Positions 8,633 to 18,039 are shown, counted from the first letter of the stretch. The stretch: DNA of 64,000 bases from Ktedonospora formicarum (GCF_016587355.1 NZ_BNJF01000004.1:372001-436000), one strand, 5' to 3'. The notes: a model not told the origin generated them from the sequence alone. Translations and numbers: made by a program.

Positions 8633-10384
8633 ATGCCCAAACGACGATATGAGCGCCGCGAACCTACGCATGATTGGCAACAGATCAAACCTCTACTCAA
8701 AGATACAGCGCAGATCAATTATGAAGTGATAAGACCTGTAATACTCTGGGGTCAAACACCAAAAGAGCGAGGTGCAGAAACAGGCGTTTCCCCTCGGACC
8801 ATCTATTACCGCGCCAATCTTTTTGATCAGGCTGGTATGGCTTCTCTGCTCCCAGCAGAACCGCCGCCACCAGTCCCAAAGGTAGACAAACGTTCACTCC
8901 CTCCTGACGTCAGGCAGGAAATCATAGATCTCTATGCTCAATACCCGGCCTTCCATCCTCATGAGATTGCAACGATTTGTTTCGTGAAGTTCAATCGTAA
9001 GCTTGCCCCAGCGACCATTAAGCTCATATTAGCATCTGGTCCCAAACCGACAACCACAGAGCGCCGCTATCCTCGCTATGCAGAAATCGAAGATGGAGAA
9101 ACACGGCGACGAACCGTTATCAGGCTCCATGTAGATGGCTAGAATGCCAAATCAATTGCTGAGTACTTGGACGTAAGCAGAACAACCGTCCACGCTATTC
9201 TCAGGCGATTTGCAGAAGAACAGTTTGCAGGGATGCCCGACAAATCGCGTGCTCGTAAGCAGCCGAGGAAAGTTGATATTTCAACCATTCAAGAAATCAA
9301 GAGGCTTTCAGAAAATCCTGATATTGGCGCGTACCGCGTCAGTGCAGCATTAGAGCAGATGGGCATGAAAATCTCTCGTGCGACTTGTGGCCGCTACCTT
9401 TCGATTAACAGGAAACTATACCATCTCCAAGTCCCACGTAAACCACGCCCAAAGGCTGATATGCCGTTTAGAGCCGAGCGGAGGCATCAGTACTGGTCAG
9501 TGGACGTTTGCTATCTTGACATGCATCGTCTTGGTGGAGGCATGGTTTACTGTATTAGCGTGTTGGAGAACTTTTCACGGGCCATTCTCGCCTCTGCCAT
9601 TTCTCGCAGGCAAGATAATGAGGCTTTCTTTGCGGTTCTCTATGATGCCATAAGCCATTTCGGTGTGCCAGAGGTGCTCGTTTCGGACAATGGTACCATC
9701 TTTACCTCTCACGATACGCGCTGGATGTGTGAGCAGCTTGGAATTGAGAAAAAGGAAATTAAGAAGGGACGACCCTATCAAAATCATATATAAGCGGCAT
9801 TTGGTGTACAAAGACGTATGGCTGATTGGTCGTTTGAAAAAGCACAAACCTGGGAAGATTTGCTGGCAGCTCACGATAAATGGATGAGGGACTACAATTT
9901 CCAGCGCCATCTCGCTCATGAGAATCGAGATGATGGATGTCATAGTCCTGCTGCTGTCCTGCAATGGATCAAAGGTGTGCAGCCAGAGCCAGAGCTGGTG
10001 TACCAGGCATTCTCTGCCATGTGCGAAACCCGACGCTTGAATAAGGCGAGTTATGCGCGATTTCGCAACTTCTTGCTTTATGGTGAGCGGAATCTGGCTG
10101 GAGAAACTGTCCAGGTCGATATCTTTCAAGATGTGCTCACACTTGACTACAACCAGGAGCGACACTCACGGTACTCAGTGGAGTGGGCACCAGATGATCA
10201 CAATTTTATCCGTGTCGGCTATCCGCGTCTCTATGATCATCGATACCAGTCTGCACAATTAGAGCTGTGGCAACCTGACGAAGTCGAATGGTTTGTGATC
10301 ATCCGTGATCAGCCTCGGTCTCGTCGCTGTAAACGCAAAAGTCACATTCTGGTTATACAGCCACCGTTGTTTGACGTGTCATAA
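8633..10384 (+). pseudogene. DDE transposase (rve/IS481-like), two in-frame stops
   Basis: One continuous frame of about 583 codons interrupted by TAG at 9140 and TAA at 9791. It holds an N-terminal helix-turn-helix (ERGAETGVSPRTIYYRANLF), a second HTH (SIAEYLDVSRTTVHAILRRF) and an rve-type integrase core. The core has WSVDVCYLD for the first aspartate and LVSDNG for the second. The C-terminal part (HENRDDGCHSPAAVLQWIKG) follows. The first stop probably replaces Trp in DG-W-NAK. The second stands 35 codons after the second Asp, exactly where the catalytic Glu is expected, followed by AAFGVQRRMADW. Both are one substitution from a sense codon. The protein would be inactive without suppression. 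Confidence 0.85.
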
Positions 10385-10615
10385 AGGGATTCTGATGCGC
10401 AACGCAGGTATGTTATGGAAATAGTTGTGGTAAATGCCCGAATGTTGAACATCCGTGATTCGTTATCTGAGAATGTGGCGAAAGTCGGCGGATCCCAGTG
10501 ATTGGCGACTTTAAATTGAGGGAACCTGCGCGAATGCCGCAGGGTCTCGTGGCAAGTTCTGTGGTCAACCCGCGCAGGATGGCTGATCAATGAAATCGTG
10601 ACTGTGGAAGGTTGC

Positions 10616-11482
10616 TCAGAACCCACTTGAGACGCTTGATCTCGAAGATCGCAGTCGGGAGATTTTGGCTGGTGTATCTGCTTCGTCCAACGAGATGTAG
10701 GCAGTCATGGTGAGATCTGGGGCGTCAAACACCTGAAACGTGACAAGCTCAAACACGAGATAGCCTACTTGCGGATGATTGAACGTTTTGTGACCTTCTG
10801 ATGCACTGAGCACCTCATGATCTGGCCACCAGGCCCGAAATTCAGGGCTGGCACTCATCAGATCATGGATCAACCCGGTCAACCAGGGATCACCAGGATA
10901 GCGACCACAAGTGGCCCGGAATTGTGCTAAAAGCCGTCGCGCATGCCCTTCCCAATCGACAAGAAATTGCCGATACATTGGTGAGGTAAACATTCGCCAG
11001 ACGACATTGCGTTCGTGAGCGGTCATCTGCTCATAATCGCCAAAGACGACGCGGGCCGCTTCGTTCCAGGCCACCACATCCCATCGTCGTCCTGTCACAA
11101 AGGCTGGACTGAGACCCTGATGATCGAGGAAGAGCTGTAAGGCCGGACTCACGGTTTCAGGCTCCAGGGACCTCGCTGGAGGGGATTGTTGGTGAGCTAA
11201 GAAGAAGAGATGTGCTCGCTCATCGGCATTCAAGTGTAAAGCCTGCACGAGGCTTTCTAAGACCTGCGTCGAAACGCTAATCGGGCGTCCCTGCTCCAAC
11301 CAGGTGTACCAGTCCACACTGACGCCTGAGAGTTGGGCTACTTCTGCGCGTCTGAGTCCTGGGGCCCGCCGCCTGCTTCCTCGCGGCAGCCCTACATCTT
11401 CAGGTGCAATCCGGTTCCTCCTGGTGCGCAGAAAATCTCCCAGTTCTTGCAAGCGCTGCTCCTCCTGCTCACGTGCCATCAT
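10616..11482 (-). CDS. XRE-family regulator with MmyB-type ligand-binding domain
   Basis: A 288-residue helix-turn-helix regulator. Residues about 10-85 form the XRE domain (LGDFLRTRRNRI, GLRRAEVAQLSGVSVDWYTW, LEQGRPISVS). Residues about 105-275 form the MmyB-like PAS-type domain with VTGRRWDVVAWNEAARVVFG, ERNVVWRMFTSP and LVFELVTFQVFD, which binds fatty-acid-like ligands in characterised members. The tandem ATG at 11482 follows GGAGAGGAA. It is divergent from the SDR gene at 11791. The pairing of MmyB-type repressors with an adjacent divergent SDR is a recurrent arrangement, so the SDR is its probable target. The sequence is intact. Confidence 0.9.
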   Translation of the reverse strand: MMAREQEEQRLQELGDFLRTRRNRIAPEDVGLPRGSRRRAPGLRRAEVAQLSGVSVDWYTWLEQGRPISVSTQVLESLVQALHLNADERAHLFFLAHQQSPPARSLEPETVSPALQLFLDHQGLSPAFVTGRRWDVVAWNEAARVVFGDYEQMTAHERNVVWRMFTSPMYRQFLVDWEGHARRLLAQFRATCGRYPGDPWLTGLIHDLMSASPEFRAWWPDHEVLSASEGHKTFNHPQVGYLVFELVTFQVFDAPDLTMTAYISLDEADTPAKISRLRSSRSSVSSGF

Positions 11483-11790
11483 TTCCTCTCTCCTTTACTC
11501 GTAGATTGCGGGAATGTAGGAGTCTCACTCCTATGATAAATGCTCATCTTGTTCTAGGATCCCTTTCAATATACACTTTCGACGTGTCGAAAACAACGCT
11601 CGCGCGACAAGGGCATGGTATCGATACCTATTCGGTCAAGGAACGCTTGTCGAAGGGCGTGATGCTGGCTGCATTGCTTGCCAGACCGGCGCACGCATGA
11701 GCGACGACACAAGCAATCATGCTGTACTACCTGACTCGATGTGTCCACACGACCGAAACCCTACCCTACGTTATGATGGAGGAATTTCCT

Positions 11791-12708
11791 ATGAAAGTTT
11801 TTGTTACCGGCGCGACTGGGTATATCGGCTCGGCTATCGTCCGCGAGCTTTTAGCTACCGGGCATCAGGTCCTCGGCCTGGCTCGCTCAGATGCCGCTGC
11901 CACATCGCTCGCTTCTGTCGGAGCACAGGTACATCGCGGTTCCCTCGATGATCTTGACAGCCTGCGCAGCGGAGCGGCGGCCTCCGACGGCGTGATTCAT
12001 ACCGCCTACTTCACGATATCTTCCGATCTTGCGAGGTCCGGTGAAGCGGATCTGCGCGCCATCAAGGTGCTTGGCGCGGAACTTGCTGGCTCTAGTCGCC
12101 CGTTTGTCGTGACCTCCGCTATTGGTCTTCTCCTACCGGGTCGTCTTGGGACGGAGGAGGACGCAGCGTCTCCCAACTCATTTGGGGCGTCTCGCGTTGC
12201 CTCAGAAGAAGCGGCACTGGAGCTTTCCTCGCGTGGTGTGCGCGTGTCAATCGTACGACTGCCGCCAACGACCCATGGCGAGGGCGACCACGGTTTCGTC
12301 CCGACCCTCATCAGCGTTGCTCGCACGAAAGGCGTGTCGGCGTACCCAAGCGACGGATCGAATCGTTGGCCCGCTGTGCACCGGCTCGATGCGGCACATC
12401 TGTACCGGCTGGCGCTGGAGAAGGCCGCGGCGGGATCAGTGCTGCACGCGGTCGCAGACGAAGGGGTGCCGGTGCGCGAGATCGCAGGCGAAATTTCCCG
12501 ACGCTTGGGCGTTCCGGTCGTCTCTCTGCCTATCGAGGAAGCAGGCTCACACTTCGGCTGGATCGGGCACGTCTTCTCACTGGACATACCGGCATCGAGC
12601 ACGCTGACCCGACAACGGTTGGGATGGCAGCCCGTGCAACCTGGTCTGCTGGCGGATCTCGACGGCGATTACTACTTTACGAACGAGGCATGGTCAAAAT
12701 TGCGTTGA
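11791..12708 (+). CDS. SDR-family NAD(P)-dependent oxidoreductase
   Basis: A 305-residue extended/atypical short-chain dehydrogenase. It starts MKVFVTGATGYIGSAIVREL with the GxxGxxG nucleotide motif and GLARSDAAA after the second strand. The central region is GVIHTAYF, VVTSAIGLL, FGASRVASEEAAL, IVRLPPTTHGEGDHGFV and WPAVHRLDAAHLYRLALE. The usual YxxxK is absent and replaced by the FGASR/SEEAA segment, as in several NAD-binding relatives. Start ATG 11791 follows GGAGGA; an upstream in-frame extension lacks a ribosome site. The divergent MmyB-type regulator probably controls it. GC content is clearly higher than in the neighbours, which suggests a separate origin. Substrate unknown. Confidence 0.85.
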   Translation: MKVFVTGATGYIGSAIVRELLATGHQVLGLARSDAAATSLASVGAQVHRGSLDDLDSLRSGAAASDGVIHTAYFTISSDLARSGEADLRAIKVLGAELAGSSRPFVVTSAIGLLLPGRLGTEEDAASPNSFGASRVASEEAALELSSRGVRVSIVRLPPTTHGEGDHGFVPTLISVARTKGVSAYPSDGSNRWPAVHRLDAAHLYRLALEKAAAGSVLHAVADEGVPVREIAGEISRRLGVPVVSLPIEEAGSHFGWIGHVFSLDIPASSTLTRQRLGWQPVQPGLLADLDGDYYFTNEAWSKLR

Positions 12709-12831
12709 CTGTTTCCACACAAGGAACTTCTAGGGAAACGCATTGTTCTTTTTCATGTCCGTGCTGCCGGGCCACGTAAAACCCCGGCTTCCTCTTTCCG
12801 CTTTCCAACTTCCCCTCTTCTCCAGTCACAA

Positions 12832-12885
12832 TTTTATCGCAATGAATACTTTCAATATGTGTAAACCATGTTATGAGTTGGTGTC
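12832..12885 (-). repeat. 54-bp repeat, right copy of an inverted pair
   Basis: Inverse complement of 8494-8547 with three mismatches (51 of 54 identical). With the left copy it brackets 4.3 kb holding the dead transposase, the MmyB-type regulator and the SDR. Confidence 0.75.
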
Positions 12886-12942
12886 AGCATACGAAGATGA
12901 ATAGGCCATTCGACAAGAGAGTAGCATCCACAACAGCTGTAT

Positions 12943-13590
12943 CTATAGGGACATCGCTCTCCACAGGGACACCATCGACGCATCTGGCACACCACAGCCT
13001 ATGTTTGCGGCTTCTGCCATGTTAAGAAGATATCGCCAGAGTAACAGGCGACGAAGATGGGCATCGGGCAGATGAGAAGAAGCCGTCTTGCGGATCTCTT
13101 GTAGGGTCATGTTTGCTGGCTTGATCGGTGCTCCACTCTCTGACCATCCACGGCTGCGAGCATAGTAGATATTCACTGGAATAGCAACGAGTGCGATCCC
13201 CCTGTCAGCCAGGCTGACTTCACGGAACAGGCCGAGCACGGCTAACGTACCGCCGGGTCGCAGTAATGAAGCCATCTTTTCAAGTGCCTGCTCGAACAGC
13301 ATGTGATGAAGTGAGGCGGTGGCTGAGATGAAATCAAACTGCTCATCAAAGGAGTAACGCATGAAATCGTCCTCGATGAACCGGATCGACCGGTTTCCTG
13401 TCTCAGCACGGGCTCGCTCGATCATCGTGTGATCGCTGTCGATTCCCGTGACTGCACCACTGAACTGATCGGAAAGCCTCCTTGCGAAGCTACCATCACC
13501 ACATCCAACATCCAACGCATTTTGGCAATGAGAAGGGACCTGACGCAGGAGCAAATCTCTATAGTGCTCATTATGGTTATACTTCGGCAT
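12943..13590 (-). CDS. Class I SAM-dependent methyltransferase
   Basis: A 215-residue Rossmann-like methyltransferase. Motif I is NALDVGCGDGSFARRL, the acidic residue after strand 2 is in VTGIDSDHTMIERA, motif II/III is RFIEDDFM and DFISATASLHHM, and the post-motif is LRPGGTLAVLGLF. Substrate is unknown; the closest general type is the UbiE/Methyltransf_11 group. The C-terminus looks altered. Codons after RRLLLWRYLL read on for 24 residues, while shifting by one base near 13005-13010 gives TWQKPQT and a stop, the usual ending of this family. A single inserted A therefore probably extends the product. It lies 330 bp downstream of the methyltransferase operon and probably has its own promoter. 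Confidence 0.85.
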   Translation of the reverse strand: MPKYNHNEHYRDLLLRQVPSHCQNALDVGCGDGSFARRLSDQFSGAVTGIDSDHTMIERARAETGNRSIRFIEDDFMRYSFDEQFDFISATASLHHMLFEQALEKMASLLRPGGTLAVLGLFREVSLADRGIALVAIPVNIYYARSRGWSESGAPIKPANMTLQEIRKTASSHLPDAHLRRLLLWRYLLNMAEAANIGCGVPDASMVSLWRAMSL

Positions 13591-13919
13591 GACACGTTTC
13601 GGTCTCTCTGGCAGCCATGATCATCATAACTTCCAGTAGTGGTTGACCACTCCTTTCTTCACATCTGAGCTCATGAAAACTCACCAGCACTTTTTACACG
13701 TTCTCTCTCTTTTTGTCAAACGCTCGGACCGTTTTTTCTTGCAATGGGCACCTTCAATAGACGTCCCCCAATCTTATAGGTTGATGGATACAGGAACATC
13801 CACACCCACACAGGCATAGCTCGATGGTTTCATCTTCCAGGGTGATGTTTTTTGCCCCTGACGAGATGTCAGGCGTGAGATAGGCCTTTCTCCCAACAGC
13901 ATCCCTCACACCTTTCATC
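13591..13919. other. Intergenic gap in the methyltransferase island
   Basis: No gene seen. It must contain the end of the five-gene operon (13920-17972) and the promoter of the methyltransferase at 12943-13590. I see no hairpin with a T-run. Confidence 0.4.
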
Positions 13920-14498
13920 TTAGAAGAGAAATGGAAGCAGTTTCCATGTACGGCTCTTATACTCGTGATAAGTCTCACCGAAGGTCTGCTGGAGCGCTTT
14001 TTCTTCAACCTGCATACGATAGAGAAGCCCACCAAGCATTCCAAGTGTCAGTGCAATGGCGCTCAAAATATTCGTTGTCATCAACCCAAACCCAAAGATC
14101 ACCAGGAGAATTCCTGTATAGGAAGGATGGCGAAGATACCGATAGGGGCCATGCTGTATCAATCGATGGTCTCGCGCTATCATCACTTTTCCCGTAAAAA
14201 AGGAGCCAAGCGTCAAGATCGCATACCACCGCCAGCACGTTCCAACGATGACACAGGCAATACCTGGCACGATCAGTACGAAAAAGTTGCATTGCGGAAA
14301 GAGAAGAGGGCAGAAGAAAGCGAGCACAAACCCCCCAGCCGTGCCAACCGCTATTGCTAGTGTTGAGTGGCGATCTTGTTGCACTTTCACTGATGCGTTC
14401 CTCCATCGTCCAGGCCCGAAAAATTCAGAGGCGCACCAAAGCAAGAGGAGCAACCAAAACAAGATCATATAGGGATTTGGAGTATAGATCAGAGGCAT
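13920..14498 (-). CDS. Isoprenylcysteine carboxyl methyltransferase (ICMT)-family membrane protein
   Basis: A 192-residue integral membrane methyltransferase of the ICMT/PEMT type. There are four to five hydrophobic segments, then the SAM-binding signature HGPYRYLRHPSYTGILLVIFG, a transmembrane helix and the closing EEKALQQTFGETYHEYKSRT, all classical for the family. The start ATG 14498 has AAGGAGG eleven bases upstream. It is the last gene of an operon with three soluble methyltransferases, 54 bp after the preceding one. In bacteria such enzymes methylate membrane-embedded small molecules or lipids; the substrate here is unknown. Confidence 0.9.
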   Translation of the reverse strand: MPLIYTPNPYMILFWLLLLLWCASEFFGPGRWRNASVKVQQDRHSTLAIAVGTAGGFVLAFFCPLLFPQCNFFVLIVPGIACVIVGTCWRWYAILTLGSFFTGKVMIARDHRLIQHGPYRYLRHPSYTGILLVIFGFGLMTTNILSAIALTLGMLGGLLYRMQVEEKALQQTFGETYHEYKSRTWKLLPFLF

Positions 14499-14551
14499 AT
14501 GTCTTGCCCCTCCTTCACGACAGGCTCATAGGAGGAAATGCATCATGTCTG

Positions 14552-15382
14552 TCATTCGTCTTTTGTACTGATGCCCCCCCAGATGTATGCCGCGCTAACG
14601 AATTGATGGCGTAAATCATGTTCCATCTCTTTGCGCAATTGATCATATGCTTCTGGGGCAATATATGTGGGGGTTAACAACGGGCGCAGTCGAAGTGACA
14701 ATTCTATATAAATATCAGAGGCAAACTTATTGCCTTCTTTATGGCTCCAACTCACATCATTGAGCCAGGATTGGTGTTGAATATGATGAAAACCGGCCTC
14801 CGTGAGCATGGGTTGGAAGTAAGGGGTAATTCCAAGCGTATACGGTGTGGGTATTTTCTCTTTGTCGAAGAGAAGGCGTTGTTCGAGATGATGAAACTGA
14901 TCGAGTGCTGGGCTATTGGATTGTCCAGCGACATCCGATTCCACCAGGCGGAATGTGCCACCAGGGCGGAGGATACGGTACACTTCTCGAAAGAGCTGAG
15001 GCCAACCGTTCATCGTCTCCACGGCAAGAAGCAATCGTGCATTGACGAGATCGAATGAGTTGTCGTCAAACTCTAATAACGGCTTCAGAATGTCTATCTT
15101 TTGGAAAGCAATGTTTGGCTGATCAATTGACTGCGCCTGACAAGAGGAAAGCATCCGTTCGGAGATGTCTACGCCAACTCCTCGCATATGGGGATAGGTC
15201 GCCATGAGATTGATCAACCAATCGCCTGTTCCACAGGCAAGATCGACCACATCGGTGATCCCACGAGGATCAAGTCCTTCGATGAGCCCGGTGACTTTCG
15301 TGAAATATTCTCCCTGAAGCTTGAGACGATACATCTCCTCTGCTTTCTCAGGGTCAAAAATAGAGCGCTTATTCTCTGTCAT
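14552..15382 (-). CDS. Class I SAM methyltransferase, paralogue 1 of 3
   Basis: A 276-residue methyltransferase. An N-terminal signature FDPEKAEEMYRLKLQGEYFT is shared almost exactly with the next two genes. Motif I is VVDLACGTGDWLINL, the acidic loop is GVGVDISERML, then FQKIDIL, SFDLVNARLLLAVETMNGW and the post-motif ILRPGGTFRLVESDV. The C-terminal half is helical and more variable, as expected for substrate recognition. Start ATG 15382 follows GAGGAG. It is fourth in the operon. The three copies arose by tandem duplication and have diverged enough to suggest different substrates or sequential methylations. Confidence 0.9.
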   Translation of the reverse strand: MTENKRSIFDPEKAEEMYRLKLQGEYFTKVTGLIEGLDPRGITDVVDLACGTGDWLINLMATYPHMRGVGVDISERMLSSCQAQSIDQPNIAFQKIDILKPLLEFDDNSFDLVNARLLLAVETMNGWPQLFREVYRILRPGGTFRLVESDVAGQSNSPALDQFHHLEQRLLFDKEKIPTPYTLGITPYFQPMLTEAGFHHIQHQSWLNDVSWSHKEGNKFASDIYIELSLRLRPLLTPTYIAPEAYDQLRKEMEHDLRHQFVSAAYIWGGISTKDE

Positions 15383-15436
15383 TGCATTCTCCTCATTCTG
15401 AATCCATCCAAGATGATGAAAATACCATTGGGAATA

Positions 15437-16261
15437 TTATGGTTTCGTACCAATGAAGCCCCAAATATAGGCCATACCTACGTAGTTGTTGGTCAATTCA
15501 TGTTCGATGTCTTGTGCCAACTGGTCGTAAGCGTCTGAGGAAAGAGAAGCCGAAACTAGTAATGGACGCATTTTGATGAGCAACTCAGCATTGACATCCC
15601 GCATATATTTATGACCATCCCGATGGTCATATGAGGTATCAGCAAGCCAGGATTGTTTTTGTATCTCGACAAAACCAGCATCATTGAGAAAGCCGGGAAG
15701 ATAGGGTGCGATACTATGCGAATGAGGCGCCGGGAGTTTCTCCTTGGCATACAGCATCGCTTGGACAAGGGACTCAAATCGTGCGAGAGCTGGGCTATTA
15801 GAAGACGAGGTGACATCAGCCTCGATGAAGCGCACCATTCCACCAGGCCGTAGCACACGGTAGATTTCTCGCAATAACAGAGGCCAACCACCAACTGTCT
15901 CCACTGAGATGATCAGACGCGCATTGACCAAATCAAAGGAATGCTCTGCAAATGCAAGTGGTTGGGTGATATCCATCTTTTTGAAAGACAGGCGAGTTTC
16001 CTCAAGTGCTTGTGCTTGGCAATAGGAAAGCATTCGTTCAGAGAAATCGACACCGACGCCTTGCATATGCGAATGTGCTGCGATCAGACTGATCAACCAA
16101 TCGCCTGTTCCACAGGCAAGATCGACCACATTGGTGATCTCAGCAGGATCAAGACCTTCAATGAGTCCAGTGACTTTGGTGAAGTATTCTCCCTGAAGCT
16201 TCAAACGGTACATCTCTTCAGCCTTCTCAGGGTCAAAAATATAGCGCTTGTTCTCTGCCAT
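15437..16261 (-). CDS. Class I SAM methyltransferase, paralogue 2 of 3
   Basis: About 274 residues, with the same architecture as its two neighbours. It opens MAENKRYIFDPEKAEEMYRL and continues with VVDLACGTGDWLISL, GVGVDFSERMLSY, SFKKMDITQPL, SFDLVNARLIISVETVGGW and VLRPGGMVRFIEADVT. An in-frame ATG exists at 16279, but AGAGGG directly precedes 16261 and the alignment with the paralogues begins there. It ends MAYIWGFIGTKP, nearly the same as paralogue 3. Intact; substrate unknown. Confidence 0.9.
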   Translation of the reverse strand: MAENKRYIFDPEKAEEMYRLKLQGEYFTKVTGLIEGLDPAEITNVVDLACGTGDWLISLIAAHSHMQGVGVDFSERMLSYCQAQALEETRLSFKKMDITQPLAFAEHSFDLVNARLIISVETVGGWPLLLREIYRVLRPGGMVRFIEADVTSSSNSPALARFESLVQAMLYAKEKLPAPHSHSIAPYLPGFLNDAGFVEIQKQSWLADTSYDHRDGHKYMRDVNAELLIKMRPLLVSASLSSDAYDQLAQDIEHELTNNYVGMAYIWGFIGTKP

Positions 16262-16341
16262 AGCACCCTCTTTCTTCATTCCATACGAGACGCTCAGCTT
16301 TCACCAAAGGTTCGTAGGGGAGAACGATATTCCTGCTTATC

Positions 16342-17169
16342 TCATGGCTTTGCCCCAATGAACCCCCAAATGTATGCCATGCTCATAAAGTTCTTATTGA
16401 GATCGCGTTCAACGTCTTTTGCCAATAGCTCATATGCTTCCGTGGAGATATAGGTTGGGACTAACAACGGTCGCATTCTTGCGAGGAGCTCAGTATGGAC
16501 ATCTTTCATGTACTTATAGCCCTCTCTATCCTCGAAGGAGGTATCAACGAGCCATGACCGTTTTTTGATAGCAACAAACCCCGCTTCTTTCAGGAACCCG
16601 TGAAGATAGGGTGCGATATTATGTGAGTGCGGTGATGGAAGTTTCTCCTTTGCATGAAGCATCGCTTGTTCTAGAAATTGAAATTTTTCCAGGGCTGGAC
16701 TGTTTGAAGAAGCGACAACATCTGGTTCGACCAAGCGGAATATGCCTCCAGGACGCAGGATACGATGCACTTCTCGAAAGAGTTGCGCCCAACCGCTGAC
16801 CGTCTCCACGGCAAAAAGGGCTCGACCATTGACAAGATCAAACGAGTTGTCATCAAACGCTCGCAACGGACTGAGAATGTCCATCTTTTGAAAGGAAAGG
16901 CGTGGCTGATCGATTGACTGAGCCTGGCAATAGGAAAGCATTCGTTCGGAAATGTCCACACCGACACCTCGCATATGGGGATAGGTCGAGATGAGACTGA
17001 TCAACCAATCACCTGTACCACAGGCAAGATCAACCACATCAGTGATGTCACGAGGATTAAGACCTTCAACGAGCCCGGTGATTTTCGTAAAATATTCCCC
17101 CTGGAACTTTAAACGGTACATCTCTTCGGCTTTTTCTGGATCAAAAATATAGCGCCTATTGTCTCTCAT
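16342..17169 (-). CDS. Class I SAM methyltransferase, paralogue 3 of 3
   Basis: About 275 residues and the first of the tandem triplet. It has MRDNRRYIFDPEKAEEMYRL, VVDLACGTGDWLISL, GVGVDISERMLSY, SFQKMDIL, SFDLVNGRALFAVETVSGW and ILRPGGIFRLVEPDV. The start at 17169 is chosen by alignment and by AAGGAAG eight bases upstream. The alternative ATG 17184 overlaps the upstream stop by one base. Either way it is translationally close to the preceding regulator-like gene. It is closer to paralogue 2 at its C-terminus and to paralogue 1 around motif I. Confidence 0.9.
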   Translation of the reverse strand: MRDNRRYIFDPEKAEEMYRLKFQGEYFTKITGLVEGLNPRDITDVVDLACGTGDWLISLISTYPHMRGVGVDISERMLSYCQAQSIDQPRLSFQKMDILSPLRAFDDNSFDLVNGRALFAVETVSGWAQLFREVHRILRPGGIFRLVEPDVVASSNSPALEKFQFLEQAMLHAKEKLPSPHSHNIAPYLHGFLKEAGFVAIKKRSWLVDTSFEDREGYKYMKDVHTELLARMRPLLVPTYISTEAYELLAKDVERDLNKNFMSMAYIWGFIGAKP

Positions 17170-17183
17170 CACATCTTCCTTCA

Positions 17184-17972
17184 TTACAATTTGATACGCT
17201 CTCTTGCCAGCCGATGCAAGGCCAGGGTCGCAAGGCTTTGGATCTGAGCTATGGTATTACCATCAAAATCGAGAAAGAGAGCCGCAACTTCTGCGTCCCA
17301 CATCCGAATGTCCTCTAAGGACACATCCCAATACAGGTGGTCGCGCACCTTTCTGACCCCTGCAAATCGTATGGCTCCTATACAGTCTTCTCCTTCGCCG
17401 ATGAGGAGCCAGCCATCATCATCCCAAATTGCCCCAGGCCAGTTCGTCCACAGAATCGTGTTTTTGGGTTGCTGGTGGATCTCTGTGACGGGAATGATGA
17501 TGACTGCTCCCTGGGGTGATTGTCCATAACACCAAAATGGGGGCTCATCAAGAGATATCTTCTCGGGAAGAAAGGATCGCTCGCCATCATCAATCATGCG
17601 GGCAATGAAGGTTGCAGCCGCCCACTGAGGATGAGGTCGTCCCTTGCGTTCGAGTCGAATCGCCCCTTTCGTAATCCAATCATTGAAGGTACTGTTCGGG
17701 ATGACCGTGTTCGAGTACATCGCAAGGGATTGGCGGAGCCAGGATGAAGAGAGACTCAATTCATCGCGAGCGGTTTTATGGCGATTGCGCACATACACAT
17801 CCATATACCCAAATGCGTAGCGCCTTTTGTATCGCACTTCCTGAAGAAGAAGGTCAAGCAATTCAGAACCACTCTTACGATTTTTTCTTCCAAGACGCGA
17901 AAGAAGATGATGCGCCATAGGAACGCATAGAGGCGCAACTTCTGGATACAACTGAATGGGTAGTGATTCCAT
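17184..17972 (-). CDS. Unrecognised protein with a possible HTH, first gene of the methyltransferase operon
   Basis: A protein of about 262 residues that I do not recognise with certainty. The central part, NTVIPNSTFNDWITKGAIRL followed by PHPQWAAATFIARMIDD, resembles the MerR-like DNA-recognition helix pair of DUF1836-type proteins, so DNA binding is plausible. The C-terminal half is rich in aspartate and tryptophan (WTNWPGAIWDDDGWLLIGEG) and may be a sensor domain. Start ATG 17972 is preferred over GTG 18008 because a TATACT -10 element overlaps the latter. A palindrome at 18022-18039 suggests autoregulation. It ends at the first base of the next ATG, so it is cotranscribed with the methyltransferases. 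Confidence 0.55.
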   Translation of the reverse strand: MESLPIQLYPEVAPLCVPMAHHLLSRLGRKNRKSGSELLDLLLQEVRYKRRYAFGYMDVYVRNRHKTARDELSLSSSWLRQSLAMYSNTVIPNSTFNDWITKGAIRLERKGRPHPQWAAATFIARMIDDGERSFLPEKISLDEPPFWCYGQSPQGAVIIIPVTEIHQQPKNTILWTNWPGAIWDDDGWLLIGEGEDCIGAIRFAGVRKVRDHLYWDVSLEDIRMWDAEVAALFLDFDGNTIAQIQSLATLALHRLARERIKL

Positions 17973-18008
17973 GTTAATGGCGTCTTCGCCTTTCTGCAAC
18001 TTTTTCAC

Positions 18009-18039
18009 AGTATAACATAAAATCTACATAATCGTAGAT
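18009..18039 (-). promoter_or_regulatory. Promoter with palindromic operator for the methyltransferase operon
   Basis: On the minus strand TATACT (18014-18009) is a good -10 element. Immediately upstream ATCTAC-N6-GTAGAT (18039-18022) is a perfect 6+6 palindrome covering the spacer/-35 zone. No consensus -35 is visible at 17 bp. The layout fits a regulator bound over the promoter, perhaps the first operon gene. Confidence 0.5.
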
